Shown piece by piece: positions 32,766 to 37,949 of a DNA stretch of 37,949 nucleotides. The notes under the pieces are model-generated. The model did not search any database. It was not told the origin of the DNA and saw only the letters and a program-made list of their open reading frames with translations. Each line of letters starts with the position of its first letter. Positions within the stretch are counted from its first letter, which is position 1. Origin of the DNA: Pseudomonadota bacterium (GTDB taxonomy: Bacteria; Chloroflexota; UBA5177); the NCBI GenBank assembly GCA_021324655.1, contig JAJPIP010000004.1:1-37949 (forward strand), written 5' to 3'. Both the position numbers and the translations under genes were made by a program.

Positions 32766-32999
32766 TCATCTGACCAGAGTGCGGGTCGCCAAGCCGCCCA
32801 GACGTCCCGGCACCTGCTGAGCATCCCGCATCGCGCGGACGATGTGGCCGGCAAGTGCAATGGAGATCGAGGGGACCGGCACCCCTCGCCTGCGCCGTGC
32901 CGGCATGGCTTCCTGCAGGAGGAAGGCGCGCTCTCCGTGCCGCTGCAATTCCCATTGACGCTCTCGCGCTGCTCTCGCAATCAGGTCCGGCGGTATCAT
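32766..32999 (-). CDS. 77-residue arginine-rich hypothetical protein
   Basis: A small reading frame opposite the decayed peptidase starts MIPPDLIARAARERQWELQ and continues with a basic ARRRRG stretch. It has an amphipathic helical first half, a weakly hydrophobic middle (VPVPSISIALAGHIV) and a basic end. CGGAG stands 8 nt before the ATG. I recognise no family and cannot assign a function. Small Arg/Glu-rich proteins of this style are common in GC-rich genomes. Confidence 0.4.
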   Translation of the reverse strand: MIPPDLIARAARERQWELQRHGERAFLLQEAMPARRRRGVPVPSISIALAGHIVRAMRDAQQVPGRLGGLATRTLVR

Positions 33000-33197
33000 C
33001 GCACTACTCCGTTGCAGCCTGCACACGTCCCGGCACTCGCGCCTCAAGAGCAGAGCTGCCTTCACTCTTGATTGCACGGTACCGTGGCGTGGACGCCCTC
33101 GCTTGACCGTTTTTGCCCTGTTTACCGACACCATCGATGTCCGCAAGAACGATCAAATACCGAAAACGAATCAACGTAGGATGACCGCAATCGTGAT
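33000..33197. other. non-coding stretch before REPIN, no feature seen
   Basis: Between the small hypothetical gene and the REP repeats (33198 on) I see no convincing coding sequence, RNA gene or terminator. Together with the repeats that follow, about 360 nt (33000-33361) are non-coding, which is unusual for this gene-dense window and fits a decayed region. Confidence 0.5.
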
Positions 33198-33331
33198 GTA
33201 GGCGCAGGGCTTGTCCCTGCCGGTGGTCTTGTCGACAGGTCCGGGACGTCGTGGCCGCCCGCCGGTAGGGGGTCTGGCGTGCGGCGGACCGCGGCCCTAC
33301 CGTCACGTGCAGGGACAAGCCCTGCGCCTAC
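33198..33331. repeat. REPIN: two GTAG-REP sequences in inverted orientation
   Basis: A 23-nt REP (33198-33220) begins GTAGGCGCAGGG and folds as GCAGGG/CCCTGC around CTTGT. An exact inverted copy lies at 33309-33331, and the 88 nt between them include a second, shorter inverted pair (CCGGTAGGG and CCCTACCG). Two head-to-head REPs of this kind form a REPIN, a non-autonomous element mobilised by RAYT transposases. A third copy follows at 33343. Confidence 0.75.
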
Positions 33332-33342
33332 AGATCCACCGT

Positions 33343-33365
33343 GCAGGGACAAGCCCTGCGCCTAC
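33343..33365 (-). repeat. third GTAG-REP copy, supplying the stop codon of the next gene
   Basis: This inverted 23-nt REP is identical to the copy at 33309-33331, 34 nt away. Its GTAG end (CTAC on the + strand, 33362-33365) contains the TAG stop (33364-33362) of the - strand kinase gene. The repeat has therefore landed exactly at, or replaced, the gene's original end. Confidence 0.7.
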
Positions 33366-33973
33366 CGACGGATAATCGTCCCGTCGACGGTGGCGATCAC
33401 GCGCTGCAGTACCGTCTCCCATGGACGCGCCGGCACCACGGGCAGCCCCAGCTCACGCGCACGATCCCCCAGCCATCTGCTGAGCAGGTAGCTAATGTGG
33501 GCTCTCTCCGGCTGATCGATGCCGTCGCGCAGGAGGAAGTTTCGCCGAATCTGCGGCTTCTCTTCGTGCAGGAAAACCGCACGTACCTGCCCTCCGGCGG
33601 CGAACCCGGCGTACTCCGGCTGTGTGGCCAGGGAGGGCAGGATGAAGTCGCCCTCCAGAATGATCGGCGTGTGTGTCTCGATGTGGTTCCCGATGACGAG
33701 GGTGAGAGCGCGGCTCATCACCTCGGCATAGCGGATGAAGAAGTCCAGTTGAGCGTCGTCGTCCATGGCACGCGCCTCATCGAAGTGGGTGCGCCAGTAA
33801 TGGAGGACGGGATACTGCTCCGGCGTCGTCATCCCTTCCAGTACGACCTGGAAGTCGTCGACCTCGGTGAGCGCCACGCCGTAATGCTGGGCCAGCCGGT
33901 AGCTGATGCTGGTCTTCCCCACACCGCTCGCACCGCCGAGCAACAGTACGGTCCAGGCGCACTCCTCCCTCAT
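33362..33973 (-). CDS. P-loop kinase, 2-phosphoglycerate-kinase-like
   Basis: This 203-residue protein has a Walker A loop GGASGVGKTS near residue 13-22 and ALTEVDDFQVVLEGM soon after, resembling small P-loop kinases of the 2-phosphoglycerate kinase/zeta-toxin-like kind. IILEGDFILPSLA provides a Walker B-like segment. The substrate is unknown. Its ATG overlaps the comF stop as ATGA, so it is last in a four-gene coupled operon (ubiA-PHP-comF-kinase). The stop codon lies within a REP repeat, so the last residues may differ from the ancestral protein. Confidence 0.7.
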   Translation of the reverse strand: MREECAWTVLLLGGASGVGKTSISYRLAQHYGVALTEVDDFQVVLEGMTTPEQYPVLHYWRTHFDEARAMDDDAQLDFFIRYAEVMSRALTLVIGNHIETHTPIILEGDFILPSLATQPEYAGFAAGGQVRAVFLHEEKPQIRRNFLLRDGIDQPERAHISYLLSRWLGDRARELGLPVVPARPWETVLQRVIATVDGTIIRR

Positions 33974-34623
33974 GTGGCACGCGCGAAAACCAGACCCCGG
34001 ACTCTAGCCGCCCCTGCTGCTCGCAGCGCCTCGGCCGCCGCTTCCAGGGTCGCGCCGGTCGTGCTGACATCGTCCACCAGGATGATGGTCTTCCCCGTCA
34101 GATCCTGCCGTGCCATGAACGCGCCCCGCACGTTGTCGGCACGCCGGTCGCGGTCCAGGCTCGCCTGCTGCTCAGTGCGGCGGGTACGGAGCAGCGCGTT
34201 GTCGCGCCTGAGCCGTCCCGCGCTCGCGATGACGTCGGCCAGCATCGCCGACTGATCGTAGCCACGCTCGCGGCGCCGCGAGCGGTGCAGGGCGGCATGA
34301 ACGACGATGGCATCGGTGTCGCTCACGGCCTCCGCCATCAGCCGGCCCATCAGCCCGGAGATGGCGTGGTGACCCTCGTACTTCAGAGCGTGGACCGCCT
34401 CGCGTGCCGAGCCCGTGAAGTTGGTGACGGCGGTGATGCTCTCCAGCGGAGAGCCGGCACGACGGCGCGTCCGGTCTGCCGGGTCGAGCCACTCGACGTG
34501 TGGCCAGCAGCGGTCACAGATCCAGCGTCCGACGCGGCGGCAGCCGACACACAAGGGCGGAAAGAGGAGGTCGAGTAGCTGCTCGCGGCGCGGCCGGTCC
34601 GGGTAGAGCGGCGCGCTGCCCAC
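33970..34623 (-). CDS. comF: ComF-family phosphoribosyltransferase-like protein
   Basis: ComF (217 residues) has an N-terminal four-cysteine zinc motif, CVGCRRVGRWICDRC (about 25-39), then an ALKYEGH segment, HRSRRRERGYDQSAMLA and a PRPP-binding loop IILVDDVSTTGATLE typical of type I phosphoribosyltransferases. ComF proteins take part in DNA uptake, working with the ComFA helicase or DprA. ComEC is encoded at the other end of the window. The GTG start overlaps the PHP stop by one base (TAGTG). Confidence 0.9.
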   Translation of the reverse strand: MGSAPLYPDRPRREQLLDLLFPPLCVGCRRVGRWICDRCWPHVEWLDPADRTRRRAGSPLESITAVTNFTGSAREAVHALKYEGHHAISGLMGRLMAEAVSDTDAIVVHAALHRSRRRERGYDQSAMLADVIASAGRLRRDNALLRTRRTEQQASLDRDRRADNVRGAFMARQDLTGKTIILVDDVSTTGATLEAAAEALRAAGAARVRGLVFARAT

Positions 34624-35273
34624 TACCGGTTCGCCAGAATCTTGCGCGTTCGGTCGAGACGGGTGCGGACGTGCACGAGCGGACCGGTCAGGCGGCCGTG
34701 CCAGGTGCCGTGTTGCAACGCATCGCGAAAGCCTTGCGGCCCCTCGAACGGCGGCACGTCGATGTAGGCGGCGCCGTACTCGTCATAGGTATGCGCGTCA
34801 CTGCCGGCGCCGGCCGGGATCCCGTGCTCACGGGCGTAGGCGAGCGCCCGGCTGTTGAATTGCGGCAGCGCGTTGCGGGCATTGAACACCTCGAGCAGAT
34901 CGATATGGGGTGTCACCTTCACCAGGGCGTCGCGGGTGATATGACTCCCGCGCAGCCGATCGAAGGGGTGAGGGACATAGGCCAGTCCGCCCTGGGCGTG
35001 GATGCGATCCACCGTCTCGATCGGATCGAGATCCGGCTCGATCCACTCCTGCAGAAAGAGGCCGATGATCTCTCCTTCCGCCGTCTTGATCTCCTCGGCC
35101 GGGATCACGAGGAACGGCGCCCGGCGCTGCATCTCCAGGGCACCGTCGAACTCGTTGTGATCGGTGACCGCGATCCCATCCAGCCCGGCGCGCTGCACCG
35201 CCTCAATGATACGGTCGTACTCGTTAAGCGAGTCCTTGGAGTGCAGGGTGTGCGTATGGAGGTCGATCTTCAT
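34623..35273 (-). CDS. PHP-domain metal-dependent phosphoesterase
   Basis: The 216-residue PHP-family protein begins KIDLHTHTLHSKDS, the HxH metal motif, and has AVTDHNEFDGA, VIPAEEIK, YVPHPFDR and AGSDAHTYDE, the remaining metal-binding motifs. Relatives hydrolyse nucleotides such as 3',5'-bisphosphates or act as histidinol-phosphate phosphatases; the specific substrate is unknown. ATG 35273 overlaps the ubiA stop as ATGA and begins just before the first motif, so I prefer it to the in-frame ATG 39 nt upstream at 35312. Confidence 0.87.
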   Translation of the reverse strand: MKIDLHTHTLHSKDSLNEYDRIIEAVQRAGLDGIAVTDHNEFDGALEMQRRAPFLVIPAEEIKTAEGEIIGLFLQEWIEPDLDPIETVDRIHAQGGLAYVPHPFDRLRGSHITRDALVKVTPHIDLLEVFNARNALPQFNSRALAYAREHGIPAGAGSDAHTYDEYGAAYIDVPPFEGPQGFRDALQHGTWHGRLTGPLVHVRTRLDRTRKILANR

Positions 35274-36187
35274 GGGCCCAGATAGAGCACGGCTGCCGCC
35301 GCCGTCACCCACAGTACGACGTCGACGAGGAGGGCCGGGTCACGCCACACCGCCTCTTCCGGAGTCCCGGCGATATCCGTCCGATGGATCAGCAAGAGGT
35401 AGCGGAAGATGCCGTATAGGACGAAGGGGATCGTCACCATCATGAGATGGCTGTGTCGGCCGGCGGGACCGAAGAAGGTGTACAGCGAGTAGGCGATGAT
35501 GGTCGCGCCGGCCACGATGTTGATCATGTCGTCGAGCAGCGGGCCGGTGTACTCGTCGAGGTTGCGCCGATGTCCTCCGGCCTCACCCTCCAGCAACAGC
35601 AGCTCGTGCCGCCGCTTGCCGAAGCCGAGGAAGAGGGAGATGAGGATGGTGCACAGGTACAGCCAGGGCGAGATCGAGACGTGGATGGCATAGGCGCCGC
35701 CGGCGGCGCGCAGCACAAAGCCGCCGGCGATCGCGAAGACGTCGATCAGCACCAGGTGTTTGAGGATGACGGTGTACGCCAGCATCAGAGCCACATAGCC
35801 GGCCGCCACCAGTCCGAACTGCCAGGCGAGCACGACGCTCAGACTGAGGCCGACGGCGAACGCCGCTATGGCGACCGCCACCGCCAGACGCGACGACAGT
35901 TTGCCGGATGCGATGGGACGTCGTCGCTTGAGGGGGTGCTTGCGGTCAGCCTCGGCGTCGGCGACGTCATTCAAGAGATAGATGCCGGACGTCAGCAGGC
36001 AAAAGAGCAGGAAGGCAGCGACACTCCGCGCGATGAGTCCGGGGTGCGTCAGGCTATCAGAGAAGACGAGAGCGGCGAAGACAAAGGCGTTCTTGACCCA
36101 CTGTTTGGGGCGCACGGCCCGCAGTAGATCGGTCGGGGCAAAAGCCGGCTGGGCGCGCGTGTCGGCGCCGGTCAGAGAGTGCTGCAT
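35270..36187 (-). CDS. UbiA prenyltransferase (polyprenyl-phosphate phosphoribosyltransferase-like)
   Basis: This 305-residue, eight-or-nine-span membrane protein belongs to the UbiA superfamily. The first Asp motif is LLNDVADAEADRKHPLKRRR, and YTVILKHLVLIDVFAIAGGF follows; this pattern and RPKQWVKNAFVFAAL match the decaprenyl-phosphate phosphoribosyltransferase (DprE-pathway, Rv3806c-like) branch more than quinone prenyltransferases. The expected reaction moves phosphoribose from PRPP to a polyprenyl phosphate at the cytoplasmic face. It is first in the four-gene - strand operon. There is no Shine-Dalgarno before the ATG. Confidence 0.85.
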   Translation of the reverse strand: MQHSLTGADTRAQPAFAPTDLLRAVRPKQWVKNAFVFAALVFSDSLTHPGLIARSVAAFLLFCLLTSGIYLLNDVADAEADRKHPLKRRRPIASGKLSSRLAVAVAIAAFAVGLSLSVVLAWQFGLVAAGYVALMLAYTVILKHLVLIDVFAIAGGFVLRAAGGAYAIHVSISPWLYLCTILISLFLGFGKRRHELLLLEGEAGGHRRNLDEYTGPLLDDMINIVAGATIIAYSLYTFFGPAGRHSHLMMVTIPFVLYGIFRYLLLIHRTDIAGTPEEAVWRDPALLVDVVLWVTAAAAVLYLGP

Positions 36188-36308
36188 CGGCTAAATCGCG
36201 TCATGCTAGCACGCTCCGTGGCCCCCGTCATGCTGTCCGGGGACTGATGGAGCTTGAGGTCCATAATATGAAGTGAGGCACCGGAAAGGTGCTCTCCGGA
36301 GGCTGTTC

Positions 36309-37436
36309 ATGACTCAAACATCAACTGCAACGAAGGGGCTGGAGGGCATCGTCGCCACGACCAGCGCCATCAGTTCCATCATCGGCACCACCCTGACTTA
36401 TCGCGGCATCGACATCAACGAGCTGGCCGCGCACTCGACCTTCGAGGAGGTCGCCTACCTCCTCTGGTACGGCGAGCTGCCCACGCAGGACCAGCTGCAA
36501 GCGTTCAAGCAGGATCTTGCCCGGAATCGGCAGCTGTCGCCGCAGATTCTCCAGGACATCAGCAATTACCCGCGCGACGCCAACACCATGGTCGCGCTGC
36601 GCACTGCCATCTCCTCGCTCGCCTTCTACGACCCCGAGGCCGGCGAGATGAGCCCCGACGCGAACCACGACAAGGCGGTACGCCTCCTTGCCAAGTTCCC
36701 AACCGTGGTCGCCGCCATCCAGCGCTACCGGGAGGGCGAGCAGCCGGTCCCGCCGCGCCAGGATCTCGACGAAGCCAGCAACTTCCTCTACATGCTTAAA
36801 GGCGAGATGCCGTCCGAGCTCGACGCGCACGTCATGGACGTCGCGTTGATCCTCCATGCCGACCATGAGCTGAACGCGTCTACATTCACGGCGCGTGTGG
36901 CCGCCTCGACGCTCTCCGATATGCACTCGGCCGTGGTTGCCGCCATCTGCACGCTCAAGGGTCCCCTGCACGGCGGTGCCAATGAGGCGGTGATGCGGAC
37001 TCTCGAGCAGATCGGCGAGGTGCAAAACGTGACGGGATACGTGCGTCAGGCGCTGGAGCGCAAGGAGCGCATCATGGGCTTCGGACACCGTGTCTACAAA
37101 GAGGGTGATCCGCGGGCCAAGTGGCTGAAGAAGATGTCTGAGCAGCTGGCCCAGGCCAAGGGCGACCCGAAGTGGTTCGACATGTCGAACCGCATGGAGG
37201 AGGAGGTGACGCGTGAGAAGGGTCTCCTTCCCAACGTCGACTTCTACTCGGCCTCGGTCTACACCTATCTCGGCATCCCGCGCGACCTGTTCACGCCGAT
37301 CTTCGCCATGAGCCGGGCCTCCGGGTGGATCGCCCACATCCTCGAGCAGTACGCGGATAATCGCCTCATTCGTCCCCGCGCCGAGTACGTCGGCCCGCAG
37401 GCGCGGCGGTACGTGCCCCTCGATCAGAGGTCGTAG
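36309..37436 (+). CDS. gltA: citrate synthase
   Basis: Citrate synthase (375 residues) condenses acetyl-CoA and oxaloacetate; short bacterial forms of this size may also act as 2-methylcitrate synthases. The three catalytic residues are visible: H221 in PLHGGANE, H260 in GFGHRVYK and D311 in VDFYS. The N-terminal TTLTYRGIDINELA is the usual oxaloacetate-side segment. The ATG follows CGGAGG with 7-nt spacing, and a TAATAT hexamer at 36264-36269 may be the -10. The stop overlaps the tatA-like start by one base. Confidence 0.95.
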   Translation: MTQTSTATKGLEGIVATTSAISSIIGTTLTYRGIDINELAAHSTFEEVAYLLWYGELPTQDQLQAFKQDLARNRQLSPQILQDISNYPRDANTMVALRTAISSLAFYDPEAGEMSPDANHDKAVRLLAKFPTVVAAIQRYREGEQPVPPRQDLDEASNFLYMLKGEMPSELDAHVMDVALILHADHELNASTFTARVAASTLSDMHSAVVAAICTLKGPLHGGANEAVMRTLEQIGEVQNVTGYVRQALERKERIMGFGHRVYKEGDPRAKWLKKMSEQLAQAKGDPKWFDMSNRMEEEVTREKGLLPNVDFYSASVYTYLGIPRDLFTPIFAMSRASGWIAHILEQYADNRLIRPRAEYVGPQARRYVPLDQRS

Positions 37437-37753
37437 TGCTCGGCCACATCCCTGAACTGCTTCTCGTTCTCGGCATCGCGCTCATCGTCTTCGGCCCCGA
37501 GAAACTTCCCGAGGTCGCCGCGAACACGGGCAAGATGTATCGCGAGCTCCGGCAGATCATGGATGACGCGCTGCACCCTCAGGAGACGCACGTCCCCGAG
37601 GACTTTTCGACGTACTACCACGAGGCCATGTGGCGCTCCGGCGAGGACGCGCCGGCTCCGGTGGAGACGGAGATCGACCTGGCGAAGGTGAGAGAGTTCA
37701 CGCCACACGACGAGCCGAGGGAGGGCGAACCGCCCTCCGATTCCCCTGTATAA
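37436..37753 (+). CDS. TatA/TatB-like twin-arginine translocase subunit
   Basis: The 105-residue product has a short N-terminal hydrophobic span (GHIPELLLVLGIALIVF, about 3-19) followed by FGPEKLPEVA, the TatA/B hinge motif, an amphipathic helix (ANTGKMYRELRQIM) and an acidic tail. TatA/B proteins form the pore or receptor part of the twin-arginine export system. A or B identity cannot be set from the length alone; no tatC is in the window. The GTG overlaps the citrate synthase stop (TAGTG), so it is probably co-translated with it. Confidence 0.85.
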   Translation: MLGHIPELLLVLGIALIVFGPEKLPEVAANTGKMYRELRQIMDDALHPQETHVPEDFSTYYHEAMWRSGEDAPAPVETEIDLAKVREFTPHDEPREGEPPSDSPV

Positions 37754-37765
37754 GCGCCAGTTCCC

Positions 37766-37845
37766 CCCGTAGCAGAGGCCTTCAGGCCGGCGGTGTCGTA
37801 ACGGACGGCTTCCCGTAGCAGAGGCCTTCAGGCCGGCGGTGTCGT
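37766..37845 (+). repeat. tandem 34-nt GTAG-type palindromic repeat
   Basis: Two identical 34-nt units lie at 37766-37799 and 37812-37845, 46 nt apart. Each contains GTAGCAGA followed by the palindrome GGCCT-TC-AGGCC and then GGCGGTGTCGT. This is a different sequence from the REPs at 33 kb but has the same build, GTAG plus hairpin. It may act as a terminator for the citrate synthase-tatA unit as well. Confidence 0.7.
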
Positions 37846-37907
37846 TACAGACGGCGGGCTAAAACGCTTGGTGTGAATTGAAGACGAAGGTGTCGATGGT
37901 CCAAGAA

Positions 37908-37923
37908 GGAGGTGAACACCTCC
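37908..37923 (+). promoter_or_regulatory. short hairpin upstream of the window-edge gene
   Basis: GGAGGT and ACCTCC (37908-37913 and 37918-37923) form a 6-bp stem around GAAC. The 5' arm is itself a strong Shine-Dalgarno-like GGAGGTG, but a second, AAAGGAG, lies just after the hairpin and 8 nt or so before the ATG at 37939. It may be a leader element of the next gene. Confidence 0.4.
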
Positions 37924-37938
37924 CAAAGGAGCCTCCCT

Positions 37939-37949
37939 ATGGATCCCGA
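37939..37949 (+). CDS. possible 5' end of a gene cut by the window edge
   Basis: ATGGATCCC follows AAAGGAG at suitable spacing, so a gene probably starts here and continues beyond the window. Only three codons are visible and nothing can be said about its product. Confidence 0.35.

Noticed and set aside
32240-32773. 177-codon frame as an independent gene
   Set aside because: Its recognisable part continues the peptidase sequence of the preceding frame, and the rest is low-complexity Arg-rich translation, so it is part of a pseudogene.
36321-37337. 338-codon open frame antisense to citrate synthase
   Set aside because: Same shadow effect; the + strand holds all citrate synthase catalytic residues.
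37766-37845. CRISPR array
   Set aside because: Only two copies with a 12-nt gap, containing a GTAG-hairpin structure; no cas gene in the window.

Overview
This 37.9 kb, GC-rich window (no computed figure; by eye clearly above 60 % GC) is chromosomal, dense in housekeeping genes and nearly free of mobile genes. Frequent GTG/TTG starts, stop-start overlaps (GTGA, ATGA, TAGTG), a DnaB-DnaD-DnaI primosome block, an F420-type luciferase-like oxidoreductase, a PA14-containing GH3 glycosidase, a Rho lacking its N-terminal domain and a guanylate kinase with GKD in its P-loop together suggest Chloroflexota, perhaps Thermomicrobia-like. That assignment is inference from gene content; no rRNA or tRNA gene lies here.

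Layout. 1-6.4 kb (+): a terminator of an upstream unit, ComEC, an m5U RNA methyltransferase, Maf, a DnaA with an unusual cysteine-rich N-terminal extension, and a small membrane protein. 6.4-8.4 kb (-): M42 aminopeptidase, a small coupled membrane peptide and a HIT hydrolase. 8.4-13.4 kb (+): GT2 glycosyltransferase (apparently with an AUC start), MurI, TlyA, NAD kinase, RecN. 13.4-15.1 kb (-): RqcH/NFACT. 15.1-22.9 kb (+): Gmk, GlpX, Rho, ribosomal protein bL9, DnaB interrupted by a 431-residue intein, DnaD-like and DnaI-like loaders. 22.9-26.2 kb (+): metallophosphoesterase, SecD and SecF behind a good promoter. 26.2-26.6 kb: a non-coding, heavily palindromic element plus GTAG-type REP repeats. 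26.6-32.1 kb (+): GT4 glycosyltransferase, LLM oxidoreductase, HAD phosphatase, GH3 glycosidase, coupled head to tail. 32.1-33.4 kb: a decayed stretch with an M3 peptidase pseudogene, a small hypothetical gene and a REPIN. 33.4-36.2 kb (-): P-loop kinase, ComF, PHP phosphoesterase, UbiA prenyltransferase, all overlapping. 36.3-37.8 kb (+): citrate synthase and a TatA-like protein, then tandem repeats and the edge of another gene.

How the genes work together. The window carries replication initiation and helicase loading (DnaA, DnaB, DnaD, DnaI), repair (RecN), translation and rRNA modification (bL9, TlyA, RlmD-like, RqcH), termination (Rho), cell-wall precursor supply (MurI), protein export (SecDF, TatA), DNA uptake (ComEC and ComF, far apart) and central metabolism (GlpX, citrate synthase, NAD kinase).

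No defence island, CRISPR or prophage was found. The most unusual items are the double Cys4 DnaA with an SD-sequestering hairpin, the palindromic element after secF, the AUC-start glycosyltransferase, the DnaB intein, the GTAG-REP/REPIN repeats, and the cysteine-rich extracytoplasmic parts of SecDF.
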